Part shown: piece after piece, positions 1 to 9,594 of the stretch
Numbering within the stretch: position 1 is the first letter of the stretch
Layout of the letters: the number at the start of each line of letters is the position of its first letter
From: Thalassotalea sp. 273M-4
GTDB lineage: Bacteria > Pseudomonadota > Gammaproteobacteria > Enterobacterales > Alteromonadaceae
Assembly (NCBI RefSeq): GCF_041410465.1
Contig: NZ_CP166961.1
Coordinates: 2,728,001-2,792,000, forward strand
Direction: 5' to 3'
Length of the DNA stretch: 64,000 nucleotides
Program-made: the position numbers and the translations under genes
Notes under the pieces: generated by a model
Database searches by the model: none
What the model saw: only the letters and a program-made list of their open reading frames with translations
Told to the model about the DNA's origin: nothing

Positions 1-1265
1 GCTTTTTTTAAACTTCCTGACAGGCCAAACTCAACCTGTTGTTGCGCCATATCGATAAGCTCAATACTGGAAATACTGCTTTTGCCTGCACGCTTAGTGA
101 GTTGGTGATATTGATACTTACCACTTAAGGCATTTTGCAAACTTTCTAAAGATGGGGTGGCACTGCCTAAAACAATGGGAATATTGAGCTTTCGAGCTCT
201 TAAGATGGCTAAGTCTCGGGCATGATAACGAAAACCTTCTTGCTGCTTGAGCGAGCCGTCATGTTCTTCATCAACAACGATCAATCCAGGATTTTTTAAC
301 GGCGCAAAGACCCCAGAACGAGTGGCAATAATAATCGCCGCCTCACCTTGTTTTGTTGCCTGCCAAGTCTGCAAGCGCTCACTATCATTAAGGCCGGAGT
401 GATGCAACATAACCGGCACGTTAAACCGTGTTTCAAAACGCGATAAGGTCTGTGGGGTTAAACCGATCTCCGGTACTAAAACCAACACTTGTTTATGGCT
501 TTTCAGTACCTGTTCAATGATTTGTAAATAAACTTCGGTTTTACCACTGCCAGTAATGCCATCAATTAAATGGCAACCGTACTGATCGAGCAAGTTATTA
601 ACCGCCGACACAATAACCGATTGTTCTAGAGATAAAACAGGTTTATCTTGGTGATTAACGCAGGCTTCTTGAAAGCGAAATTGCTGCGGTGTGAGGACTT
701 CTTCAACAATCAACTTTTTGTTCATTAAAGCGGTTAATTGTTGTTTGTTATAACCGGCCATTCTAATTTGCGGCCATGTTGCATTTGGGGTTTTACTCAA
801 ATATTGCGCTAACGCTTTTTGCTTAGCCGCGGACTTAGCAAGATTATCAATGGCATTTTGAAATTGCTCTGCGCTTAAGTCAGGATGACGTTGCCAGCAT
901 GGTTGCAACGAGATATCGACAGCCTTGGCTTGTCTTAGAGCCACCGGCAGTGCTTGGGTTATCACATCCCCAAGCGGATGATGATAATATCGGGCGCAAA
1001 GGCGCAAAAAATCAATCTGTTCTTGGCTTAATCTTGATTGATCAGATAACCTTTGACTGATGGTTTTAACTTTATGACGGTCAAGATCACATGCAGCGCT
1101 TTGGCTCAGCACAATGCCTATCAATTTGCGACTACCAAAAGGGACCAAAACCCGAGTACCAGGCTCAAAGGTTTGTTGAGTAAGAGAACTCGGCACCAAA
1201 TAGGTAAAGGTTTGTCGCATTGGCACAGGTAACGCCACATTTAGGTAGATCTCAGAGGTACTCAT
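1..1265 (-). CDS. priA: Primosomal protein N' (PriA replication-restart helicase), N-terminal part
   Basis: PriA is the 3'-5' DNA helicase that recognises stalled forks and starts reloading of DnaB. The window holds the first 421 or so residues; the rest lies beyond position 1 (full-length PriA is about 730 residues). I read the start as the ATG at 1265. Visible features are the N-terminal DNA-binding domain, a Walker A motif GITGSGKT at residues 236-243 and the Walker B-type DEEH at 332-335, followed by a stretch rich in basic and aromatic residues typical of PriA. The zinc-binding cysteines are not in view. It diverges from rpmE, a common neighbour of priA in gammaproteobacteria. Confidence 0.93.
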   Translation of the reverse strand, partial: MSTSEIYLNVALPVPMRQTFTYLVPSSLTQQTFEPGTRVLVPFGSRKLIGIVLSQSAACDLDRHKVKTISQRLSDQSRLSQEQIDFLRLCARYYHHPLGDVITQALPVALRQAKAVDISLQPCWQRHPDLSAEQFQNAIDNLAKSAAKQKALAQYLSKTPNATWPQIRMAGYNKQQLTALMNKKLIVEEVLTPQQFRFQEACVNHQDKPVLSLEQSVIVSAVNNLLDQYGCHLIDGITGSGKTEVYLQIIEQVLKSHKQVLVLVPEIGLTPQTLSRFETRFNVPVMLHHSGLNDSERLQTWQATKQGEAAIIIATRSGVFAPLKNPGLIVVDEEHDGSLKQQEGFRYHARDLAILRARKLNIPIVLGSATPSLESLQNALSGKYQYHQLTKRAGKSSISSIELIDMAQQQVEFGLSGSLKK

Positions 1266-1490
1266 TTTTATCATCAATATCAGGGTTTCCTTGCTATATA
1301 TTGCCTATTTGACAGCTATTTGCCAAGCCAAAGCCCAAACTTGATAAATATTCAAATTATTGTCTATTTTTTAACAAATTTATATTGAATAACGGACCGC
1401 GATCCCGTATTATCCGACACCTTAAATTGAAACTCGTATGGTATCTGGCAAAAGATCAGATGGCGATACGGCCTAATAGAGGTAATCCCC

Positions 1491-1703
1491 ATGAAAGAAG
1501 GTATCCACCCTAAGTACGTTGCAATCAAAGCAACTTGTTCTTGTGGCAACGTAATCGAAACTCGTTCAACACTTGGTAAAGACATTTACTTGGACGTATG
1601 TTCAGAATGTCACCCATTCTACACTGGTAAGCAAAAAGCTGCTGAAACTGGTGGTCGTGTTGACAAGTTCAACAAACGTTTCGGTATGTTGGGTAAGAAG
1701 TAA
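1491..1703 (+). CDS. rpmE: 50S ribosomal protein L31
   Basis: Small protein of the large ribosomal subunit, 70 residues. It starts MKEGIHPKY and has the four cysteines of the zinc-binding (C+) form: CSCG near residues 16-19 and CSECH near 37-41. This is therefore the zinc-containing version rather than the zinc-free paralogue YkgM. The ATG is preceded by AGAGG seven bases upstream. In E. coli L31 binds its own leader to repress translation; the 225-bp leader here leaves room for that but I did not identify a specific structure. It is followed by a strong terminator. Confidence 0.97.
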   Translation: MKEGIHPKYVAIKATCSCGNVIETRSTLGKDIYLDVCSECHPFYTGKQKAAETGGRVDKFNKRFGMLGKK

Positions 1704-1740
1704 TCTTCTTGTCAGCGTAACGCAAAGTCCTTTAGGGCAT

Positions 1741-1770
1741 AAAAAAACCAGTCGTTTGACTGGTTTTTTT
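1741..1770. terminator. Rho-independent terminator after rpmE
   Basis: A stem of ACCAGTC/GACTGGT with a GTTT loop is flanked by a run of A on one side and T on the other. It ends rpmE and could also act on the opposite strand. Confidence 0.85.
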
Positions 1771-1929
1771 ATGCCTAAATTTTCCAAATTTAAAATCATC
1801 TAACCTTGACCTATTTACCCTCACGTTAAAAACATCTCGCCAAATAAAGCAAAGATAAAAAAAGGTGTGTAATGGTTAACCATCACACACCTTGATTATG
1901 CGCCGAAAATATCAGCGTTAGCTGTTACA

Positions 1930-4879
1930 TTAGTTAAAGCTGTAACGAACACCTAAGTTGTAGCGTGCACCGTATTCAGCAAGACGTAACATTTGCTCTT
2001 CGTAACGAACGTAAGTACGTTGGGTTTCTTCGGTAATGTTTAAACCTTCAACAAAGATGGTTAAGTCTTCATTTACCGCGTAATTCACATTTAAGTCTAA
2101 TTGAGCGTAGGCTTCAGTGAAAATAGGCGAAGAATGTTGATCAAAGCCAGATAAGAACTCATCACGCCAGTTGTATGATAAACGCGCCGATAAACCGTCT
2201 TTATCGTAGATGGCAGAGAAGTTAGCTGAGTCTGATAGGCCAGGTAGAGCGAACTCTTGGTCAATCGCATCACGATCGGCTTCTACATCACCGTGTACAA
2301 AGGTTGCATTAGCTTGGAAACCAAAACCCGTGTTACCAATCATGTGTTGAGCGGCAAGCTCCCAACCATACATGTTTGCAGTTTCTTTGTTCTCATCACG
2401 AGAGACAAAAAACTCAGTGATTGGATCATCTTCGTTTGGCAAGATAGGCGTATTTAATGGCGTGCCTTGGTTTTCGTTAATGCGATCATGAATCGCTTGG
2501 TCAGTAGGCTGTTTATTTTCATCGATTAACTGCTGACGCGCTTCTTCAGCACGAGGGCCTGAGTATACATCACGTAAACCATCGATGGTTTCAACCACTG
2601 TGGTGTTTACTAAGAAGTTTTCTACACGCTTTTTAAAGTAACCAGCAGACATGTAGCTACCTTCGTCGTAGTAGTACTCTAAAGATAAATCAACGTTATC
2701 AGCGATGTAAGGTTTAAGGCTAGGATCGCCTTTGCTCACTTTACGATTACCAACTAATGGGTTGCCATCAAAGCTCGTGTTTGAACGTAATGCACCAATT
2801 GCTGGACGAGCCATTGAACGGTAGTATGAGAAACGTGCAATCACATCTTCCATTGGTTCAATGTCAATGTCTAGATTAGGTAAGAACTGCTTGGTTGTAC
2901 CGTTACCTTCAGAGAAAGACTTCTCATCGGCGTAAATGTATTGCCATTCGTTACCATTGGTCCATTGCATATTAACGGCAGGGCGCTCTAAAGAGTTTGA
3001 TTTAACTTCGGTTTCTTCATAACGAAGACCTGCAACAATATTAATAGGCATATTGTTAAATTCGTCGTTAAATACAAACTGAGTGTAAGCTGAAGTCGTT
3101 GATTCATTTACACGGTTATCATCGTCTAATGGACCCGCTTGGAATTTACCACCAAGCTCTGCCGGCCAACCTGGGTTGTAGATGCCAGGAGCGATGGTGT
3201 CATCGATGTTTTCCCAATGGTACAACAGTTCGTCAAAGTCCGCTGTCATGTAGTAGTTGATGGCTTTATCTGAACCACCGCCTTGAAAACCGCTTAATAA
3301 ATCTGAGGTGTCTACACGCTCGAACATATTGTCGTCAAAGTGAACCGCTGACCACGTCCACCAACCAGCTGGCAAGTTTTCAGAGAATGAACGAGTCGAT
3401 CTGAAGTCAATTTCGGTACGACCAATACCAAACTCAATCTTAGCTAAGGCACCGTCACCATCGTTTACCCAAGTACCATCAATTTTGTACTCGTTCATTT
3501 CGTTTTCATGATAGGTGTAGTCAGCTTGACCAAATAACGAGCCCATATCAGCGCCCGTTAATTCATCTTGTGGGTTGCCATTACCATCAACTAACACCAT
3601 GTCAAAGATAGGTAATTCAGTGGTGTAGTCAGCAGATTTACTGATCGCTGTTGCTGTATTTGGACCAAATTCTGGACCTGAAGCAACACACCAGTTACAA
3701 GATGTATTACCGATAATTAAGAAGCGACTGTTAATGTCTGAGCTAGCGGTTGAATTATGCCCATCAAATTCTAATTCTAAATTGTCGGTTGCTTGCCACT
3801 TAATGTTAAAGCCTAAAGACTTGTTTTCATTTTCTGTTTGGCCATTAGCAACGTTGGTCGCATAGTCACCACCAACTTCTTCAACCGCAACGTAAGTACC
3901 GTTTTCATTGATTTGTGCACTTGCAACGTTACCACCTTGGTTAAACCAGATCCCCATACCGTTTCTGTCGTAGCCGGTATCAAGTTTTGAGTAAGTGTAG
4001 TCTAGGCTTGCTTCTAATCTGTCATTTGGTTGGTATTGGAAAACCACTTGCGCATTAGTACGGTCACGTTGGTGATCGTTAATAAAGTAGTTGATATCTT
4101 GCGGGTACCAAGTTGCACCATCGGCACGTTGGTTGTTATCAATCAAGTCAAGATTAGGTGAAGCAGAGATATCTGCGTTTGGTTTCCAGTTATTAACTGC
4201 TGAGCTTTGTTCACGGTTGTTACGCTCTTGATAAGAAGCAGACACTAACACACCAAATGTATCATCGGCAAAGGTATTGCTGTATAAACCAGACAATTCA
4301 GGGGTAATGCTACTACCTTCTTCAGTGCTGGTGTCATACACTGATTTTGCACCAAACGAAGTGTGTAAACCAGGCGAACTTAATGGCTTCGCCGTAAGCA
4401 TGTTAATGGTTGCACCAATACCACCAGAGGCTTGATTTGCTTTAGACGTTTTGTAAACTTCCACCCCACTTACACCTTCGGTAGCCAAAGTCGTAAGAAC
4501 GGCCACCAACAGTTGGCATTTGACGACCATTTAAAGTCACTAGGTTAAATTCAGGGCCAAAACCACGAACGGTAACCTTACTGCCTTCAGAGTTGGTGCG
4601 ATCAATTGATACACCGGTAATACGTTGTAACGACTCGGCTAAGTTGCTATCAGGGAATTTACCAATGTCTTCAGATGTAATCGCATCGACAACACCATTG
4701 GCGCTGCGTTTAACATCCATAGATTTAATTAAACTGCCACGAATACCTGTAACTTCAATAATTTCAATATCTTGAGCAACCTCTTCATTAGCAGTAGCCA
4801 CTGAAGAAAATGCTGATGTACCTAAAATAAGGGCTAAGCTTGTCGCTATAGAGGATTTCTTGAATTTGTAATTTTGCAT
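1930..4879 (-). pseudogene. TonB-dependent receptor, broken by a frameshift
   Basis: An outer-membrane TonB-dependent transporter of the Alteromonas/Xanthomonas carbohydrate type, in two frames. The first frame (4879 to 4442) encodes a signal peptide, a TonB-box-like EVTGIRGSL and a plug domain as far as LNGRQMPTVGGRSYDF, then runs to a stop. The second frame (open from 4530 to 1930) picks up at LATEGVSGVEVYKT and contains the rest of the barrel, ending in a C-terminal Phe region (VRYSFN). Alignment with the intact paralogue at 6506-9505 places the break at 4485-4490 and suggests 8 bases are missing there. Summed length is about 980 residues, like the paralogue. It is probably inactive unless the shift is a sequencing error. 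Confidence 0.85.
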
Positions 4880-5200
4880 AATATCGCCTCAAGGGAGTTG
4901 TATTCAGGAACTATTGGGAACGGAACCAATAATTGATAAATGCAGGTCTCTTTTGTTTTATTTGTATTGTTTATATGTTTTATTTTTTATTATGACTTTC
5001 ATAACAGGGGTTATGGAAAGCGGGTTCATATTAACAAAGCTCAAGCCATTGTTAATATGATAAAACCTAGGGAAAAACAGAATTCAAACCTTAGTTTGAG
5101 GTTGGTCAATTTTTTGAAAGTGAAAAGGAAAGCTTTCACAGCACAACTCAAATTTCTGCTAGGCGGCGTCATTGTACTGATATTTTATTAAAAATATAGC
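4880..5200. promoter_or_regulatory. Upstream region of the broken receptor, with an inverted repeat
   Basis: AT-rich, 321 bases, no convincing gene. It must hold the former promoter of the frameshifted receptor. A 10-base inverted repeat, CATATTAACA (5027-5036) and TGTTAATATG (5050-5059), is a possible operator. The insertion sequence begins immediately after it, so regulatory DNA further upstream has been displaced by 1.2 kb. Confidence 0.4.
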
Positions 5201-5243
5201 TGTAACCCTCCCTTAAAATCAGAATCGCTTTTATAGAGTTTTC
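5201..5243 (+). repeat. Left terminal inverted repeat of the IS
   Basis: Begins TGTAACCC and ends near GAGTTTTCC. It pairs imperfectly with 6355-6397. Confidence 0.85.
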
Positions 5244-5273
5244 CGTTTACTGTTAACTAAACGGAGAACAACA

Positions 5274-5543
5274 ATGAAAAATCAAAAATTCAGCGAAGCA
5301 CAGATCTTTGCCATTTTAAAAGAAGGTGAAACAGGCGCGATGATCGTGCCAGAACTTTGCCGTAAGCATGGTCTTGGTCAAAGTACCTATTACAAATGGA
5401 AATCAAAATATGGCGGTATGGAACGCTCTGAGCTAGCCAAACTCAAAGCGCTAGAGGACGAAAACAAGAAGCTGAAGAAATTATTTGCTGATGTCAGCCT
5501 GCAAAATATGGCGCTCAAAGATATGATCGAAAAAAAGCTATAA
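5274..5543 (+). CDS. IS3-family transposase OrfA
   Basis: An 89-residue DNA-binding subunit. It has a helix-turn-helix (residues about 8-45, with CRKHGLGQSTYYKWKSKYGG) followed by a leucine-zipper-like helix (LKALEDENKKLKKLFADVSL). OrfA binds the terminal repeats and, made alone, limits transposition. The gene ends in the heptamer A AAA AAG (5531-5537), positioned in the zero frame exactly as a -1 programmed frameshift needs. Slippage there gives an OrfAB fusion of about 367 residues, the active transposase in this family. A GGAG-type ribosome site precedes the ATG. Confidence 0.95.
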   Translation: MKNQKFSEAQIFAILKEGETGAMIVPELCRKHGLGQSTYYKWKSKYGGMERSELAKLKALEDENKKLKKLFADVSLQNMALKDMIEKKL

Positions 5544-5581
5544 AGCCATCAGAACGAAAGCAGTTAGCCAAGTATGCCGTA

Positions 5582-6376
5582 TTGCAGCTTGGTCTAGGTG
5601 TTGTGTTGGCGTGTAATGCCTTAAGCATCAGCCGTTGTACATATTATTATAAACCCAAAAAACAAGATGACTCGGACATCATAAATGAGTTGGTTTCATT
5701 AGCAGAAAAGCACCCTCGTTATGGGTTTCATAAGCTGTTTACCCGGTTCAGGAATTTGGTTTTTTTGTGGAATCACAAGCGTGTTTATCGCATCTATTGT
5801 GGCCTAAAGTTAAACCTTCGACGCAAGACTAAAAAGCGGATCCCGTCTCGTAACCCTGAGTCGCTAGCGGTACCTACTAGTATTAATGATTGTTGGTCGA
5901 TGGACTTCATGCATGATGCTTTGTATCAAGGCAGAACATTTCGAACCTTCAATGTGATTGATGATTTCCAACGTGAAGCGCTGGCCATTGAGATTGGTCA
6001 TAGTTTACCTTCAGCACATGTTGTTCGTGTACTTGAGCGAATTGCTGCATATCGAGGCTACCCAAAGCGAGTGCGTATTGATAACGGGCCGGAATTTGTA
6101 TCTCAAAATCTTGAGTTCTGGGCAGAAGAGCATGGTGTTAAGCTTGATTTCATTAAACCAGGAAAGCCAACGCAAAATGCTTTCATAGAGCGATTTAATC
6201 GTACTTATCGAAATGAAATATTAGACTGTTATTTGTTTGAATCCTTGACGCAGGTTCGAGAAATGACCGATAGTTGGATTGATGAATACAATTATGAGCG
6301 ACCACATGAATCGCTCAATGATTTACCACCCAAGATTTACGAGCAGCGATTAAAGGAAAACTCTATCGGGATCTGA
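5582..6376 (+). CDS. IS3-family transposase OrfB (DDE catalytic domain)
   Basis: Integrase-core transposase. The annotated frame is 264 residues but the same frame is open back to the slippery site in orfA, so the natural product is probably the OrfAB fusion. The catalytic triad is complete: D108 (in SMDFMHD), D167 (in DNGPEF) and E203 (in NAFIERFN), with the DD(35)E spacing usual for IS3 elements. No frameshift or stop interrupts it, so the element is probably still able to move. Confidence 0.95.
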   Translation: MQLGLGVVLACNALSISRCTYYYKPKKQDDSDIINELVSLAEKHPRYGFHKLFTRFRNLVFLWNHKRVYRIYCGLKLNLRRKTKKRIPSRNPESLAVPTSINDCWSMDFMHDALYQGRTFRTFNVIDDFQREALAIEIGHSLPSAHVVRVLERIAAYRGYPKRVRIDNGPEFVSQNLEFWAEEHGVKLDFIKPGKPTQNAFIERFNRTYRNEILDCYLFESLTQVREMTDSWIDEYNYERPHESLNDLPPKIYEQRLKENSIGI

Positions 6377-6440
6377 TCTAAAAAAGGGGGGATTACATAG
6401 CCTTTTCAGTAAATATTTGTAACTTAGCTAAATTACAGGC

Positions 6441-6474
6441 AAAAAAAATCCGCTACCAAGTTAGCGGATTTTTT
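6441..6474 (-). terminator. Terminator of the intact TonB receptor gene
   Basis: Stem ATCCGCTA/TAGCGGAT with flanking A and T runs, 32 bases beyond the receptor stop codon. It lies on the receptor side of the IS, so the two receptor genes were separate transcription units before the insertion. Confidence 0.8.
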
Positions 6475-6505
6475 AATTTGTTTAGTTATTTATGCTAATT
6501 AATGC

Positions 6506-9505
6506 TTATTTAAAGCTGTAACGAGCACCAAGGGTGTAACGCGAACCGAATTGAGCCGCTCTTAAGAACTGCTCTTCAAAACGGCCGTAAATTTCTTCCG
6601 TTTCGTTATTCATATTAATGCCTTCAAAGAACACAGTTAAGTTCTCATCTACGTCATAGTTCACACTCATATCCCAAGTTGCAAACTCTTTTGCATATTG
6701 TGGTGGTGCATCATTTGAAGCGCCACCTTGGCCTACACCAATCAGGTAAGAGTCACGCCATGCGTAAGTTACCTTTACTGATAAACCGTCTTTATCGTAA
6801 AACGCTTGAAAATTAGCAGAATCTGAAAGACCAACTAATGGCGTTTGTGGAGTTACACCTATATCATCGTCAGGATTTGGATCATAGGCGATATTATAAG
6901 TATCGTACTCAACATCACCATCAACGATGGTTGCATTTACACCAAAACCAAAGCCTGTATCACCAATAAGGTGCTGTAAAGCAAATTCCCAACCATCAAC
7001 CACTTTATCGTCTTTTACGTTAAATGCTGAGGTAATATCCCAGATGATTTCAGGATCCGTTGCAGGATCGCCTTTAATAACACCAACACCACCGACTTCA
7101 ACAAGACCTAAATCACCAGTGTAATTAGCTGCAATCCAATCAAAGATCTCTGATTCAGATGGATTTCCACCTAAAGCAGCACGAGCTTCAGCTGCACGCT
7201 GACCATTGTAAGGGTCGTATAAACCGTCAAGTTTTACCTTAGATGAGCCGGTAGCTAAGAAGTTCTTAACATCTTTTCGGTAGTAACCAACAGCGGCATA
7301 ACTGCCTTCGTCGTAGTACCACTCAAGTGCGATATCAAGGTTAGTGGACTCAAACGGTTGAAGGTTGGCATTACCATTACCACCAGTACGTTGGCCTGGT
7401 TTTGGAAACTCACTGACAGATAATGTACCTGCTAAATCGCTAAGATTTGAGCGAGTAATACTTTTACCCCAAGAGAAACGACCAACTAAATCATCGGTAA
7501 TATCAACGGCAATATCAAGGTTTGGTAAGAAAACATCATGCTCACCTTCAAACTCCGAATATTCTTGTTCATTCTCGTCAATAAGGGTTTTCCACTCACC
7601 ACCTGGTTGCCAAATCACTTCAGTCGGGACTGATTGTAGAACAGCTGTATTAACGTCTGTTTGCTCGTAACGCATGCCTAAGTTAACTTTAACAGGCATC
7701 TCTGCGACTTCAAAATCCCATAATGAGCTAACATAAATACTACTTGTTTGCTCTTCAACTTCATCCCCTGTACCCATAGCACCTTCTTGATATGGATTCG
7801 GGTTAAACGCTGGAAAGTAAGCTTGTGAACGAGCAATAGCCTCATCAAGGTCATAATCATAATAGTAGTTAGTAAGAAGATTATTACCACCATTAGAAAA
7901 TTCATCTAAGAAACCGCTCGTGCTATTGTATTCAAACATGGAGTCAGGGAATACACCAACATATAACGGGCTAAGGCTAGTTTGACCTGTTTGTGAAGCA
8001 GCGTTACCTGCGCTTTCACCTGTAACTGCTTGTGTTGTGTGTGCCAATCCAAATTTAACATGCATTAATGGAATATCGTAAGGATTTTCCCAAACACCAT
8101 CAAATTGAAACTGCTCAACTTCGTTCTTAGCTTGGTCATGAAAAAATTGACCAAAGTTTAAAAGAATATCACTAGGAGAGCCTACAGTTGTGCCATTTGC
8201 CCAGTTAATGTACATTTGCGGTAGATCGCCATCACGGAATTCATACACCTTACTATCTAGGTTCTTTGAACCAAAGATCATATTTGCTGTACTACCTAAG
8301 CCATCATCGCCGCCGTTGTTTGTTTTACTTTCTGAATTGTGGTAATCGAAAGCAAGTTTTAGCTCTTCGGTTGCTTGCCAGTCAATGTTAAAACCGATTG
8401 ACTTTTCTTCAACTTCATCCGTTCTGCGACCTCTGGTCCAAGAACCATCTTCATCTTTTGTTTCAACAAAAACGGCAGTACCATTTTCATCGACTTCTAA
8501 GTCCAAGATAGCGCCAAGGTTGCTGCCAGCATTGATCCATTGCCCCCAACCTAAGGTATTCGAACCTGTAGTAGCTTCACCCATAGTGTAATCTAAGGTT
8601 AAGATTACATCATCAACGGGTGCATATTGAAAGGTAACATTGGCATTAGTACGCTCACGTTCTATATCAGCTATACCGTAGTTCAGATCTCTTGGTAAAA
8701 ACACCCCTTCATGATTAAATGGACTATTTTCAGGGCGATTGTCTCTGATCATAGAGGCGTCTAAAGCGTCAAGGTCACTCTGTGGAACAAACTGCCAACC
8801 ATAAATATTGCTACTTTGACTTTGGAAATCACGCTCTTGATGAGAAAACGCAACAGCCACACCGATTGAATCATCAGCAAAAGTATTGCTGTAAAGAGCT
8901 GAATATTCTGGTGTAATGTCGTCATTTTTAACGTTTGATTCGTCGTATATACCTTTACCTGATAAAGAATATTTTAGACCAGGGCTTTGTAGCGGCTTAA
9001 CAGTTACAATGTTGACTGTAGCACCTAGACCACCTGAAGGGTTGTCCGCTTTTGCGGTTTTGTGTACTTCTAGCGCACTTACCGCATCAGAAGATAAGTT
9101 TTCTAATGAATAAGCACGAGAATAACCAGTACCTGGCATTTGACGGCCATTTAAGGTGATAAGGTTAAACTGAGGACCCCAACCACGAACGGTAATTTGG
9201 CTACCTTCACCGTTACTACGGCTAACGGTTACACCAGTAATACGTTGTAGAGATTCTGCTAAGTTAGTGTCTGGGAATTTACCCATATCTTCAGCCGAAA
9301 TTACATCTACGACACCATCTTGTGAACGCTTAAGGTCCATTGAGCGAATTAACGCGCTACGAATACCTGTAACCTCAATCACTTCTATTTCATTTTCGTC
9401 GATTGCAGCTTGTTCTTCTGCAAAAGCCTGGCCAGTAAATCCTGATGCAATAATAGCAGAGACATACATAGCAATAGGTTTTTTTAGGAATTTTGTATTT
9501 TTCAT
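6506..9505 (-). CDS. TonB-dependent receptor, probable glucan oligosaccharide transporter
   Basis: Intact 999-residue outer-membrane active transporter. It has a signal peptide ending around AFAEEQ, a TonB-box-like segment EVIEVTGIRSALIRS, a plug domain (about 50-170, with GKFPDTNLAESLQRITGV and VRGWGPQFNLITLNGR) and a long beta-barrel ending in Phe-Lys. Such receptors take oligosaccharides across the outer membrane using TonB energy. The substrate is inferred from the neighbour: the GH16 laminarinase gene lies 89 bases upstream on the same strand, so beta-1,3-glucan oligosaccharides are likely. It is a paralogue of the broken receptor at 1930-4879. Confidence 0.9.
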   Translation of the reverse strand: MKNTKFLKKPIAMYVSAIIASGFTGQAFAEEQAAIDENEIEVIEVTGIRSALIRSMDLKRSQDGVVDVISAEDMGKFPDTNLAESLQRITGVTVSRSNGEGSQITVRGWGPQFNLITLNGRQMPGTGYSRAYSLENLSSDAVSALEVHKTAKADNPSGGLGATVNIVTVKPLQSPGLKYSLSGKGIYDESNVKNDDITPEYSALYSNTFADDSIGVAVAFSHQERDFQSQSSNIYGWQFVPQSDLDALDASMIRDNRPENSPFNHEGVFLPRDLNYGIADIERERTNANVTFQYAPVDDVILTLDYTMGEATTGSNTLGWGQWINAGSNLGAILDLEVDENGTAVFVETKDEDGSWTRGRRTDEVEEKSIGFNIDWQATEELKLAFDYHNSESKTNNGGDDGLGSTANMIFGSKNLDSKVYEFRDGDLPQMYINWANGTTVGSPSDILLNFGQFFHDQAKNEVEQFQFDGVWENPYDIPLMHVKFGLAHTTQAVTGESAGNAASQTGQTSLSPLYVGVFPDSMFEYNSTSGFLDEFSNGGNNLLTNYYYDYDLDEAIARSQAYFPAFNPNPYQEGAMGTGDEVEEQTSSIYVSSLWDFEVAEMPVKVNLGMRYEQTDVNTAVLQSVPTEVIWQPGGEWKTLIDENEQEYSEFEGEHDVFLPNLDIAVDITDDLVGRFSWGKSITRSNLSDLAGTLSVSEFPKPGQRTGGNGNANLQPFESTNLDIALEWYYDEGSYAAVGYYRKDVKNFLATGSSKVKLDGLYDPYNGQRAAEARAALGGNPSESEIFDWIAANYTGDLGLVEVGGVGVIKGDPATDPEIIWDITSAFNVKDDKVVDGWEFALQHLIGDTGFGFGVNATIVDGDVEYDTYNIAYDPNPDDDIGVTPQTPLVGLSDSANFQAFYDKDGLSVKVTYAWRDSYLIGVGQGGASNDAPPQYAKEFATWDMSVNYDVDENLTVFFEGINMNNETEEIYGRFEEQFLRAAQFGSRYTLGARYSFK

Positions 9506-9594
9506 ATTAATCCTACATCTTAAAATATTTTGTTAATGGCGACTTTGGATTGGCCTAAGTCGCCCAACTTTGTTTTTTTCTATTACGCGTCAGA

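Larger units (their letters stand above)
5201..6397 (+). mobile_element. IS3-family insertion sequence (IS407-like group), 1197 bp
   Basis: A complete element. The left end begins TGTAACCCTCCC and the right end, read inward, begins TGTAATCCCCCC. The two terminal repeats match imperfectly over about 43 bases, both finishing in ATAGAGTTTTCC. Both sides are flanked by TAGC (5197-5200 and 6398-6401), a 4-bp target duplication. The element carries orfA and orfB joined by a slippery site. The 4-bp duplication and the OrfB sequence type suggest the IS407 subgroup; the subgroup is inference, the family is clear. Both ends, both frames and the duplication are intact, so insertion is probably recent. 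Confidence 0.95.

Noticed and set aside
4940..5191. 83-codon open frame between the broken receptor and the IS
   Set aside because: Phe/Lys-rich, no family pattern, no ribosome site, lies in promoter DNA of the receptor.
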